Assembly (NCBI GenBank): GCA_017477435.1
Contig: JAFUVV010000013.1
Span: forward strand, 1-35,045
Source of the DNA: Prevotella sp.
GTDB lineage: Bacteria > Bacteroidota > Bacteroidia > Bacteroidales > Bacteroidaceae
Direction: 5' to 3'
DNA length: 35,045 nt
Both the position numbers and the translations under genes were made by a program. The first letter of the stretch is position 1, and every line of letters starts with the position of its first letter. Under the pieces are notes generated by a model, which had not been told where the DNA came from, did not search any database, and was given only the letters and a program-made list of their open reading frames with translations. Shown piece by piece: positions 22,902-31,047 of this stretch.

Positions 22902-25332
22902 TCTCTGGACGTATATTGCAGTCCTGCTCCTGTGCGAGGCAATATGGGCATGTTCAACCACGAGTGCAATACCCGATGGCGAACAGCTATTTACCGGGTT
23001 GAAGAAGATAGAATTTTCCAACTACGAAAAGAGCGACTATGCCACTGCCACGCAGGAAGAGTTGGGCTATGTGCTGGCTTCGGCACCAAACGGAGCACTC
23101 TTCGGCAGCAGCTACCACATGACCCCGCTGCCGGTAAGATTGTGGATATGGAATGCCTTCAGCCAGAGCGACGACGGATTCTCACGATGGATGACGAAAG
23201 CCTTCGGACAACAGCCAAAGCTGATAAGCAAGGTCAACCCCCGCCTGAGAACGTCGGTGGCTGAGTCACAACTCGACAAATGGGGGTATTTCAACGGGAA
23301 AGTCGACTATGACGTGATTGAAATGCACAATCCGAAGAAGGCAAAAATAGCCTATCGGGTAGACATGGGCCACTTGTGGACACTCGACAGCGTGGGATAT
23401 GAAAACTTTCCTTATGCCGCTGATACACTCATACAGCAGTCCCTCGGCGATGCAATCGTAAAAAAAGGAGAACCTTTCAACGTGAACAATCTCGAACTGG
23501 AGCGGCAGAGAGTGGCCCGGCTCCTGCGCAATAATGGATTTTATTATTATAAATCGGGCTTTGCCTCGTATCTCGCAGATACGGTGAATGTTCCCGGAAA
23601 GGTGGATTTGACCCTGCAGATGGCCGATAGTGTAGGCGATGAGGCTCTGCGTAAATGGCAAATCGGAAAGATAAATGTCAACCTCCGCAAGCAGTATATG
23701 GACGAACTGACCGACTCTGTCGGCCGTAGAGGACTGACGGTTAAGTTCCGTGGACGGCGTTCTCCTCTGCGTACGGGAGTGATACTGCGCAGTCTGAAAC
23801 TGCGACCAGGACAGCTTTATGACGCTTCGAAAGAGGAAGAATCTCTCAAGAATCTTCAGTCGACAGGACTCTTCAGCTTCACTTCAATGCGGTTCACACC
23901 GCGTGAGAATGAAGAATTAAGAATGAATAATGAAGAAACAGGGCCGGTGAAGGGCGAGCTACAAGAAGTAAGAAGTGATTCCTCATTCTCCAATCTTCAA
24001 TCTTCATCCCCCTCCGTTCTCGACCTGACAATCGACTGTCTCTTCGATAAACCTTACGATTTCTATATCGAGGCAAACGGCAGAGGGAAGACATCGGGCT
24101 ACATCGGACCGGAACTTGTCGTCGGTCTTACAAAGAGGAACGCTTTCCGTGGCGGCGAGAAGATCGACGTGAAAGCACATGGTTCCTACGAGTGGCAGAC
24201 AGGTCACCGCAGTGAAGGCAGTAAGTCGGGGATGAATTCCTATGAATATGGCGGCGAGGCATCGCTCATCTTGCCGCGTCTGCTGACGCCGCAGAGCCTT
24301 TTCCGCAAGCGGCGGTTCGACACTGGAAAGCCGCCACGCATGAGAGCGAGCCATAGGTATATGACCCCGACGACGACTATCCGCTTGGCCGTGAATACCC
24401 TCAACCGTGCCAACTACTTCAAACGGCACGTCGTATCGGGGGATATCACCTACGACTATTGGACTTCGCCGCAGTCGCACCACACATTCTCCCCGTTCAT
24501 GCTGTCGTATGAATACATGAATCACACAACCGCTGCGATGGACAGTCTGATGGATGAGAATCCGTTTTTGAGGATATCTATGCAAGACCAGTTTGTGCCG
24601 AAGATGAGCTATACGTACAGCTATGCCAGTCCGTCGACGATGCGCAACCCCATTGCCTTCAGTGCCACGCTGAGCGAGGGAGGCAATCTGCTTGCAGCGG
24701 GTTATGCAGTGTTTGGCGAGAAGTGGAGCGAGAAAGGCAAAACGATGTTTAAGAATCCCTTCGCTCAATTCGTCAAGGCCGAGCTCGACTATGTGAAGAC
24801 ATGGCAGTTGGGCGAGAAGTCGTCGGTTGCGGCTCATGTCAGCACCGGTGTCATATATAGTTACGGCAACAGCACCGTGGCTCCGTATTATGAGCAGTTC
24901 TACGTCGGTGGAGCCAACAGCATAAGGGCATTCAACGTAAGGAGTATTGGTCCGGGAAAATACAAACCGTCGAATAGTCGCATGTCGTATATAGAACAGA
25001 CGGGCGACGTGAAGCTGCTGGCCAATCTGGAATATCGTCCATTGTTGTTCGGAAAGCTGTATGGGGCACTTTTCCTCGATGCTGGAAACGTGTGGACACT
25101 TCACTCCGACGAGAGCCGGCCGGAGGGACAGTTCAAATGGGGGAGCTTCTTCGAAGAGATAGCCCTTGGCACGGGCGTCGGTCTGCGCTACGACATGGGC
25201 ATGTTTGTCATCCGTGTAGACTGGGGTATAGGACTGCATGTGCCGTATGACACCGGCAAGAGCGGGTTCTACAATATGCGCTCCTTCGGCGATAGTCAGA
25301 GCATTCACCTCGCTGTGGGATATCCCTTCTGA
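22876..25332 (+). CDS. tamL: translocation and assembly module lipoprotein TamL (BamA/TamA family)
   Basis: The start at 22876 gives an 818-residue protein with a lipoprotein-like signal (MKQRRKKNSLWTYIAVLLLC, candidate lipid Cys26 in IWAC). POTRA-like segments occupy about 40-410 and an Omp85 beta-barrel the rest, with the GGANSIRAFNVRSIGPG motif (about 677-693) and terminal Phe (AVGYPF). TamL is the lipidated Bacteroidetes counterpart of TamA and works with TamB, encoded just upstream with a 26-bp overlap. Upstream in-frame ATG 22759 lies inside tamB and lacks a signal peptide. Oddity: residues about 345-378 are encoded by a 104-bp repeat-like block (23907-24010). Confidence 0.9.
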   Translation: MKQRRKKNSLWTYIAVLLLCEAIWACSTTSAIPDGEQLFTGLKKIEFSNYEKSDYATATQEELGYVLASAPNGALFGSSYHMTPLPVRLWIWNAFSQSDDGFSRWMTKAFGQQPKLISKVNPRLRTSVAESQLDKWGYFNGKVDYDVIEMHNPKKAKIAYRVDMGHLWTLDSVGYENFPYAADTLIQQSLGDAIVKKGEPFNVNNLELERQRVARLLRNNGFYYYKSGFASYLADTVNVPGKVDLTLQMADSVGDEALRKWQIGKINVNLRKQYMDELTDSVGRRGLTVKFRGRRSPLRTGVILRSLKLRPGQLYDASKEEESLKNLQSTGLFSFTSMRFTPRENEELRMNNEETGPVKGELQEVRSDSSFSNLQSSSPSVLDLTIDCLFDKPYDFYIEANGRGKTSGYIGPELVVGLTKRNAFRGGEKIDVKAHGSYEWQTGHRSEGSKSGMNSYEYGGEASLILPRLLTPQSLFRKRRFDTGKPPRMRASHRYMTPTTTIRLAVNTLNRANYFKRHVVSGDITYDYWTSPQSHHTFSPFMLSYEYMNHTTAAMDSLMDENPFLRISMQDQFVPKMSYTYSYASPSTMRNPIAFSATLSEGGNLLAAGYAVFGEKWSEKGKTMFKNPFAQFVKAELDYVKTWQLGEKSSVAAHVSTGVIYSYGNSTVAPYYEQFYVGGANSIRAFNVRSIGPGKYKPSNSRMSYIEQTGDVKLLANLEYRPLLFGKLYGALFLDAGNVWTLHSDESRPEGQFKWGSFFEEIALGTGVGLRYDMGMFVIRVDWGIGLHVPYDTGKSGFYNMRSFGDSQSIHLAVGYPF
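23907..24010 (+). repeat. heptamer-repeat block inside tamL
   Basis: Five heptamers GAATGAA, GAATTAA, GAATGAA, TAATGAA, GAAACAG (23907-23941) are followed by AAGAAGT twice (23963-23976). Then come TCATTCT, CCAATCT, TCAATCT, TCATCCC (23983-24010), which resemble the first set in reverse complement. The block keeps the tamL frame and encodes a polar, low-complexity stretch. Elsewhere in the window such tracts are mostly intergenic. Confidence 0.8.
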
Positions 25333-25361
25333 CAGATCTGCAGATTGACAGCTTGACAAAT
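25330..25361 (+). repeat. 8-bp tandem repeat starting on the tamL stop codon
   Basis: Octamers TGACAGAT, CTGCAGAT, TGACAGCT, TGACAAAT run from the TGA stop codon (25330-25332) into the gap before the GH76 gene. Confidence 0.75.
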
Positions 25362-25391
25362 TCTCGACCGCACAGACTAAATAATTAAAAC

Positions 25392-26672
25392 ATGAGAAGG
25401 AAATCCTCTGCATTCAATCAGTTTTGTTGCCATCGTCGATTGATCCTGGCATTAATCGCGGTGCTGTCTGTGCCTATATCAGGCAGCGCTAATACATCTT
25501 TCGATGCCGATAGAGCAACAGCCGAGGGGCTTGTGAACACTTTCGTCGCCGCTACCAATGCGCTGACAGACAATTTCTGGGGTGCAAGCTTCGCAGGGTC
25601 AGAGGATCAGTACTATTTCTATACGTCGAGCCAACAGGCAAACAAGAAGAACGAGTGGTGGTGGCAGGCTCATGCCATGGATGTCATCATCGATGCCTAT
25701 CGCCTCACTGGCGGGGAGCGTTATCTGCAGATGTATGAGCAGTGGTACGACGGCATCGTGCGTTTCAACTACGAGCATTACGACGACGATCCATGGCGAA
25801 ATAACTCGGTTGATGATACTGAGTGGATTGCCATTACGCTGATACGTATGTATGAGTCGAGCGGAAACGAGAAATATCTCCTTCAGGCCCAGCGTCTCTA
25901 CGACAGCTATGTCATTACCACATGGGGTCCCGACGACGAGGCTCCGTGGTTTGGAGGTATCTCCTGGGAACGGGAGCCAAAACCGGGGAGGAAGATGAAA
26001 AATGCATGTTCCAACGGCCCCGGAGCTATAATTGCAGCCGGTCTTGCGCGTCACAGCGACGTGCTCAGCCGCAACGGTCGGGGCAGGGGACGCAGTGAGT
26101 ATGAGGCCGACCTTCGGAAAATCTTCGAATGGGAGAGGAAATATCTGTTCAATCAGGAGACAGGGGCGGTGTATGATAATATAAATCTCCGGCGTACGTC
26201 GAAACATGTGTTGAGCTACAACACCGGCACGTTCTTGGCTATGGCGATGGATCTCTACGCTCTCACTCACGAAAGACACTATCTCGACGATGCCATTCTT
26301 GCTGCCGACTATACGATGTGCAACCTCACCGACCCTGCGACGGGACTGATGAACAATGTGTCGTGGAGCATGAAAGGCGGCGACGGAGGGCTCTTCCACG
26401 GAATCTTCTTCAGATACTTCACCCGGCTTCTGCTGTGCGACGACCTGCCTGCCGACATTGCCGACAGATTCAGAGCGTTCCTCTCGGATAATGTGAAGTT
26501 GGCAGTGAAGTGTCTCAATCCCGATGTCATGATTTTTTCGAGAAACTGGCTGACGGAGTCGGTGGGGAAGAACCAGCCTGCACCGCTCACTCCCCACGTC
26601 ACGGGATGCACCCTGTTGGCCGCACAGATAGAGGTGACGAAACAGTCAAAACACGCTATATCAGACAAATGA
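25392..26672 (+). CDS. secreted GH76 family alpha-1,6-mannanase-like glycosidase
   Basis: The 426-residue protein has a long-n-region signal peptide (hydrophobic core about 17-33). The (alpha/alpha)6 GH76 domain shows NEWWWQAHAMDVIIDAY (about 87-103), the paired acidic residues D141-D142 in SVDDTEWIA that form the GH76 active site, SYNTGTFLAMAMDLY and GLFHGIFFRYFTRLL. GH76 enzymes cut alpha-1,6-mannan backbones such as yeast mannan; related specificities exist. The gene starts 59 bp after tamL without an obvious promoter and overlaps the CE15 gene by ATGA, so at least these two form an operon. Confidence 0.88.
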   Translation: MRRKSSAFNQFCCHRRLILALIAVLSVPISGSANTSFDADRATAEGLVNTFVAATNALTDNFWGASFAGSEDQYYFYTSSQQANKKNEWWWQAHAMDVIIDAYRLTGGERYLQMYEQWYDGIVRFNYEHYDDDPWRNNSVDDTEWIAITLIRMYESSGNEKYLLQAQRLYDSYVITTWGPDDEAPWFGGISWEREPKPGRKMKNACSNGPGAIIAAGLARHSDVLSRNGRGRGRSEYEADLRKIFEWERKYLFNQETGAVYDNINLRRTSKHVLSYNTGTFLAMAMDLYALTHERHYLDDAILAADYTMCNLTDPATGLMNNVSWSMKGGDGGLFHGIFFRYFTRLLLCDDLPADIADRFRAFLSDNVKLAVKCLNPDVMIFSRNWLTESVGKNQPAPLTPHVTGCTLLAAQIEVTKQSKHAISDK

Positions 26673-27907
26673 AAACACTGAAAACTCTTCTTTCGACAAT
26701 CATTCTGGTGGCGTTGCCATCGATTGTCGGTGCCCAGCAGCCGATATACTACGACCAGTGGACGGCAAAGATACATACTCTCCCCATGCCACTCATCTGC
26801 AGCGACGGCACCGAGGTGACTACTACAGCACAATGGGAACGGTTGCGGCGGCCGGAACTGCTGCGACTATTTGCAGAGGAGGAATACGGGATATTTCCTA
26901 CGGAGAAGGTGAAGATGAAGTCGCGCATCGTGGAGAGTTCCGACGATGCACTGGGCGGAATTGCTAAGCGGCGGCAGATTGAGCTGACGTTCTCTCGTAA
27001 AGGCATAGAGCACAAGGCTTTGATGCTCGTCTACCTGCCGGCGGCGGTGGAGAAAGCTCCGATGTTCATGGCACTCAACTTCAATGGCAACCATACCATC
27101 TCGGCAGAGGACGCAGAGATAATCTCCACCAACGACGCTGCTCGCGGAGCATCGGAAAGCCGCTGGCCGTTGCGGAAGATTCTGTCGGCAGGCTACGGTC
27201 TTGCCACTGCCCACTACTACGATTTCTTCCCCGACGACCAGCTTGGCTGTCCGCAGAGCATATATCGCCTTTTCGACGGCTACGAGGGCTGGATACGCCA
27301 TGGGTCGCAGGGGGGGGCGATAGCCGCATGGAGCTGGGGACTCAGTCGTATGCTCGACGTTCTGGAGAAACTGCCGGGTGCCGATGCCCGCCGTGTGGCA
27401 GTGATGGGACATTCGCGACTGGGTAAGACGGCATTGTGGGCAGGGGCGCAGGACGAGCGTTTCGCTGTGGTCATCTCCAACGAGTCGGGATGCGGCGGCG
27501 CAAAACTGTCGCGACATCTATATATGGAAGTCGTGGGCACGATTAACCGCACCTTCCCTCATTGGTTCTGTGCAAACTTCAAGAAATACAACGGCGACGA
27601 GTACAACATGCCGTTCGACCAGCATGAACTCATCGCCCTCATGGCGCCTCGGCCCGTCTACGTGGCTGTTGCCAACGACGATCACTGGTGCGATCCCTAT
27701 GGCAGTTATCTCTCGGCAGTATATGCCCGTTCGGTATATGAGCTCTACGGCTTCAGCGGACCGTCGTCGCTCTCTATGCCAGGGCCGGGCGAGAGCATCC
27801 ACGAGCGCATTGGATTCCACAATCGCCCAGGCAAGCACGACGTGAAAGATGTGGACTGGGACAACTACATAGCCTTCGCCGACAAGTGGATGAAGGAGAA
27901 TATATAG
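26669..27907 (+). CDS. CE15 family glucuronoyl esterase-like protein
   Basis: Starting at 26669, where ATGA overlaps the GH76 stop, gives 412 residues with a clean Sec signal (1-22, VGAQ). The alpha/beta hydrolase domain carries the CE15 nucleophile motif GHSRLGKTALW (S249), ESGCGGAKLSR (E272), RPVYVAVANDDHWCDP and IGFHNRPGKHD, holding candidate catalytic histidines H384 and H390. CE15 enzymes cleave ester links between glucuronic acid and lignin alcohols in plant cell walls. A longer frame from 26510 would lie inside GH76 and lack a signal peptide, so it is rejected. Confidence 0.9.
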   Translation: MKTLKTLLSTIILVALPSIVGAQQPIYYDQWTAKIHTLPMPLICSDGTEVTTTAQWERLRRPELLRLFAEEEYGIFPTEKVKMKSRIVESSDDALGGIAKRRQIELTFSRKGIEHKALMLVYLPAAVEKAPMFMALNFNGNHTISAEDAEIISTNDAARGASESRWPLRKILSAGYGLATAHYYDFFPDDQLGCPQSIYRLFDGYEGWIRHGSQGGAIAAWSWGLSRMLDVLEKLPGADARRVAVMGHSRLGKTALWAGAQDERFAVVISNESGCGGAKLSRHLYMEVVGTINRTFPHWFCANFKKYNGDEYNMPFDQHELIALMAPRPVYVAVANDDHWCDPYGSYLSAVYARSVYELYGFSGPSSLSMPGPGESIHERIGFHNRPGKHDVKDVDWDNYIAFADKWMKENI

Positions 27908-27940
27908 TTCATAGTTCATAGTATATAGCTTATAGTTGGA
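27906..27940 (+). repeat. 7-bp tandem repeat starting on the CE15 stop codon
   Basis: Units AGTTCAT, AGTTCAT, AGTATAT, AGCTTAT, AGTTGGA begin at the last two bases of the TAG stop (27905-27907). Confidence 0.75.
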
Positions 27941-28020
27941 GGATGATTGACGTGAGAAGATGGAAGAGAGATGGTTGTGCAAAGGCAAAGATTAAAAAAG
28001 CATAAACTTCTCTCTTTTAT

Positions 28021-28051
28021 TTTGTTCTTAGCTTTAATAGCAGTAATTTTG
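28021..28051 (+). promoter_or_regulatory. promoter of the nucleotidyltransferase gene
   Basis: TTTG (28021-28024), 19 bp, TAATTTTG (28044-28051). The leader to the ATG at 28098 is about 40 bases. Confidence 0.82.
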
Positions 28052-28097
28052 TGACAAATAAAAATTAGCAACTAAAACATAAGCAACAACAACGAAA

Positions 28098-29009
28098 ATG
28101 AAACCGACATTATTTCTATTGGCAGCTGGCATGGGCAGCCGTTACGGTGGCCTAAAGCAGCTCGACGGTCTGGGACCGAATGGTGAGACAATCATGGACT
28201 ACAGCATCTACGATGCCATTCAGGCTGGCTTCGGAAAGATAGTATGGGTTATCCGTCGCGACTTTGAACAGCAGTTCCGCGAGCAGATTCTTTCAAAGTA
28301 TGAGGACAAGATTCCCTGCGAGCTTTGCTTCCAGGGCCTCGACGCCCTTCCCGAAGGGTTCAGCGTGCCCGAAGGACGCGTGAAACCGTGGGGGACAAAC
28401 CACGCCGTGCTCATGGGCAAGGACGTCATCAAGGAGCCGTTCTGCGTAATCAACTGCGATGATTTCTATGGTCGCGACGCGTTCATGACAATCGGTCGGT
28501 TCCTCTCCGAACTTCCCGAGGGCTCAGAGAATAAGTATGCCATGGTGGGCTTCCGCTGCTGCAACACACTGTCGGAGAACGGTTCCGTGGCACGTGGCGT
28601 ATGTGTCTACGACGACAACCACCACCTGACCGACGTCGTGGAGCGCACGGAGATCATGCGCATCGACGGGACAATCTCCTACAAAGACGAGCAGGGCCAG
28701 TGGCAGCCGCTCGAGGAGAACGTGCCAGTGTCGATGAACATGTGGGGCTTCACTCCCGACTACTTCGCTCACAGCGAAGCCTATTTCAAGGAGTTCCTTT
28801 CCGATCCGAAGAACATGGAGAACCTCAAGGCCGAGTTCTTCATCCCGCTCATGGTGAACAAGCTCATCAACGAAGGTACATCTACCGTCGAAGTGCTCGA
28901 CACGACGAGCAAGTGGTTCGGCGTGACCTATGCTGCCGACCGCCAGGGCACTGTGGATCGCATCGCTCAGCTAATTGCCGACGGCGTCTATCCCGAGAAA
29001 CTCTTCTAA
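28098..29009 (+). CDS. sugar-phosphate nucleotidyltransferase family protein
   Basis: The 303-residue protein has the Rossmann-like nucleotidyltransferase fold. It shows the N-terminal LLAAGMGSRYGGLKQLDGLGPNGE signature (about 7-30; G-x-G-x-R with a downstream Lys), the metal-site INCDDFYG (about 117-124), a substrate region NMWGFTPDYF (about 217-226) and LDTTSKWFGVTYAADR near the end. It should join an NTP and a sugar phosphate into an NDP-sugar. The sugar and nucleotide are not predictable, and the variant signature differs from RmlA and GalU. It is monocistronic, with its own promoter and terminator. Confidence 0.85.
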   Translation: MKPTLFLLAAGMGSRYGGLKQLDGLGPNGETIMDYSIYDAIQAGFGKIVWVIRRDFEQQFREQILSKYEDKIPCELCFQGLDALPEGFSVPEGRVKPWGTNHAVLMGKDVIKEPFCVINCDDFYGRDAFMTIGRFLSELPEGSENKYAMVGFRCCNTLSENGSVARGVCVYDDNHHLTDVVERTEIMRIDGTISYKDEQGQWQPLEENVPVSMNMWGFTPDYFAHSEAYFKEFLSDPKNMENLKAEFFIPLMVNKLINEGTSTVEVLDTTSKWFGVTYAADRQGTVDRIAQLIADGVYPEKLF

Positions 29010-29029
29010 AGAAATACATTGCAATTAAA

Positions 29030-29080
29030 GACACTGACAGGCTGGCAACACTTGCCAGCCTGTCAGTGTCTGTGTTTTTC
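29030..29080 (+). terminator. strong Rho-independent terminator
   Basis: A perfect 19-bp stem (29030-29048 with 29052-29070) closes on a 3-base loop and is followed by TGTGTTTTT. It ends the nucleotidyltransferase transcript. Confidence 0.93.
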
Positions 29081-29154
29081 CATTAACACTTCAACTTTCA
29101 TACTTTTTTCCTTTACCCTTTTACCTTTTTTATTTTTTTCCCTTTGCATCGTTT

Positions 29155-29448
29155 TCAGGTCCAGAACGTCTTTTCTTCCGAAAGCGTCATCTTTCCTCCG
29201 CATTTCGGACACGTCTTTCCGTTCCATACGCTTATCCTGTCGCTCCCGCAATTCGGACACAGCCTTCCCACCTCGCTGCGGAACGAGGGAGCCACGTCGC
29301 CAATCACTCCTCCCACCACCAGGTTGCCTATGCTCCGGCAGTCGGGACAAGCGACGGCCGTAATGTGCTGACCGAAAAGGCCTTTACCCTCATACGTCGT
29401 AGCTACGTAGCCGCACTCCTCGCAGATATGTTCGCGTTGCCATGCCAT
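29155..29448 (-). CDS. small zinc-ribbon protein
   Basis: The 97-residue protein starts at 29448 (MAWQREHICEECGY). Four CxxC pairs are spaced as two zinc ribbons: C9/C12 with C34/C37, and C64/C67 with C80/C83. No catalytic domain is seen, and the family is not recognised beyond zinc ribbon; nucleic-acid or protein binding is the usual role of such folds. Frame extension upstream to 29652 would read through palindrome array 3 and gives repetitive sequence, so it is rejected. A -7 element (TATCTTTG) lies about 30 bp upstream. Confidence 0.8.
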   Translation of the reverse strand: MAWQREHICEECGYVATTYEGKGLFGQHITAVACPDCRSIGNLVVGGVIGDVAPSFRSEVGRLCPNCGSDRISVWNGKTCPKCGGKMTLSEEKTFWT

Positions 29449-29476
29449 GATATTTTGTCCTTTTTCTAACTGCCGA

Positions 29477-29484
29477 CAAAGATA
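29477..29484 (-). promoter_or_regulatory. -7 element for the zinc-ribbon gene
   Basis: TATCTTTG on the - strand matches TAnnTTTG, about 30 bp before the start codon. No good -33 TTTG is seen. Confidence 0.5.
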
Positions 29485-29540
29485 GCAACTTTCGTCGTAA
29501 GAACCTAATGGCGAAGAAAAAAACAGCCTTTTCTTCGCCC

Positions 29541-29649
29541 GGGAGAGTACGTCGGCTGCAGTACATGGCCTTTGTACTCCGAGTACATGGGCTTTGTACT
29601 GTGAGTACATGGCTTTTGTACTGCGAGTACATGACCTTTGTACTCTCCC
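29541..29649 (+). repeat. 22-bp-period palindrome array 3, the most regular copy
   Basis: Four units AGTACA-N7-TGTACT start at 29560, 29582, 29604 and 29626, exactly 22 bp apart. All eight arms are intact, with linkers CCG, GTG, GCG and centres TGGCCTT, TGGGCTT, TGGCTTT, TGACCTT. A further perfect 10-bp inverted repeat, GGGAGAGTAC (29541-29550) and GTACTCTCCC (29640-29649), encloses the array. It lies between the divergent zinc-ribbon and nrnA genes. Confidence 0.95.
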
Positions 29650-29746
29650 CAAGTCTTGCGCTCGCCTTCGCTGGTCGTCATCAGAGGCTCATCTGTCCCA
29701 TTTCCCTGCGAGCATAAAAAAGGTATAAAGAAAATCTTGTTTTCCT

Positions 29747-29777
29747 TTTGCGCTTTACGAGGAAAGATGTAACTTTG
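29747..29777 (+). promoter_or_regulatory. promoter of nrnA
   Basis: TTTG (29747-29750), 19 bp, TAACTTTG (29770-29777), a perfect consensus pair. It implies a leader of about 105 bases before the start codon at 29892; no clear structure was recognised in it. Confidence 0.85.
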
Positions 29778-29891
29778 TAGGTTATATTGAAACTTCTTGG
29801 GAGCCCTGACTTCTGTAGAGTAAGCTATGTTGCGTTTGTTTGCTGATGAGCAGAGCGAATAAAGGCAAGTTATATTTAACGGTATCACTGA

Positions 29892-30932
29892 ATGGAAATG
29901 GAATTGAATCTTCTTACACAGCAAGAAACAGATAGTCTTAACAATCTGATAGACAAAGGAGAGCACGTTGTGATATGTGCTCATAAAGGTCCCGACGGCG
30001 ACGCTGTCGGTTCGTCGTTGGCATGGGCCGAATATCTTCAGCAGCGTGGCAAGTCGGTGGCCGTGGCCGTGCCCGATGCGTGGCCCGACTTCCTGCAGTG
30101 GCTGCCAAACGCACAGACGATAGTGCGCTACGACAAACATCCCGAGCGCGTTGAACAACTGATGAAAGAGGCCGACCTCGTGTTCTGTCTCGACATGAAC
30201 GCCACCGACCGCGTGCTCGCCATGCAGCCCGTCCTGGAGGCATCGACGGAGAACCGCGTGCTCATAGACCATCACCTTAACCCCACGCTGCCAGCGGTGC
30301 TCTCAGTGTCGCACCCCGAACTGAGCAGCACATGCGAGATTGTGTTCCGCATCATCTGTCAGCTCGGAGGGTTCGAGCAGATGACACGCAGCATGGCCAC
30401 ATGCCTCTATTGCGGCATGATGACCGACACGGGGGCGTTCACATACAACTCCACACGTCCGGAAGTGTACACCATTATAGGTCAGCTGCTCACGAAACGG
30501 ATCGACAAGGACCGCATCTATCGCCGCGTCTATAACACCCTCAGCCACTGGGCACTGCGGCTGAGAGGCTACGTGATATACCGGAAGATGAACATCCTTG
30601 CCGACGGGCGGGCAAGCTATTTCGCCCTCACTCGCAAGGAGATGAGCGATTTCCATTTCATCAAAGGCGACGTGGAAGGCCTCGTCAACGAACCCCTGCG
30701 CATACGAGGCATGCGGCTTTCCATCTCCCTCCGCGAGGACGACCGCGTGGACAACCTCGTGTGGGTGAGCCTGCGATCCTACGACGACTTCCCATGCAAC
30801 AAGATGGCAGAGGAATTCTTCAATGGCGGAGGGCATCTGAACGCCAGCGGCGGACGGCTCTTCTGTTCTGTCGAAGAAGCCGAACAAGTCGCCCGACGCG
30901 CCGTCGACGCCTATGCCGGGCTGCTGAAATGA
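29892..30932 (+). CDS. nrnA: DHH family bifunctional oligoribonuclease/PAP phosphatase NrnA
   Basis: The 346-residue protein has the DHH domain (HKGPDGDAVGSSLAW about 33-47, CLDMNATDR, LIDHHLNPTLP with the DHH triad, CLYCGMMTDTGAF) and the C-terminal DHHA1 domain with GGGHLNASGG (about 313-322). NrnA degrades very short RNAs and converts pAp to AMP with Mn2+ in the cytoplasm. The start may be the first ATG or the one two codons later (29898). It is followed on the same strand by DUF4827 and glmM, an order I recall from other Bacteroidales. Confidence 0.92.
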   Translation: MEMELNLLTQQETDSLNNLIDKGEHVVICAHKGPDGDAVGSSLAWAEYLQQRGKSVAVAVPDAWPDFLQWLPNAQTIVRYDKHPERVEQLMKEADLVFCLDMNATDRVLAMQPVLEASTENRVLIDHHLNPTLPAVLSVSHPELSSTCEIVFRIICQLGGFEQMTRSMATCLYCGMMTDTGAFTYNSTRPEVYTIIGQLLTKRIDKDRIYRRVYNTLSHWALRLRGYVIYRKMNILADGRASYFALTRKEMSDFHFIKGDVEGLVNEPLRIRGMRLSISLREDDRVDNLVWVSLRSYDDFPCNKMAEEFFNGGGHLNASGGRLFCSVEEAEQVARRAVDAYAGLLK

Positions 30933-31012
30933 TCACGTCGACACCCAAGCCTAATTCGCCTTTTATAAGTTTAATTAACAACTAATATAGGTGTTGAGTG
31001 ATAGAAAGTTAG

Positions 31013-31020
31013 TAACTTTG
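31013..31020 (+). promoter_or_regulatory. -7 element for the DUF4827 gene
   Basis: TAACTTTG matches the consensus and lies 27 bp before the ATG; only a weak GTTG at 16 bp spacing stands for the -33 box. Confidence 0.5.
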
Positions 31021-31047
31021 CAAAGTTAAATTCATTAGAACCGATTT

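Noticed and set aside
29560-29644. CRISPR array reading of the palindrome arrays
   Set aside because: Conserved part 15 bp, variable part only 7 bp, four units each, four loci, no cas genes; spacers of this size cannot act as CRISPR spacers.
29390-29652. Open frames through the arrays with repeated peptides such as MYSEYKSHVL
   Set aside because: They are translations of the 22-bp repeats in several frames and both strands; no start context, conserved domain or consistent frame.
29778-29891. Riboswitch or other structured RNA in the nrnA leader
   Set aside because: The leader is about 105 bases but I found no conserved motif or convincing long stem.
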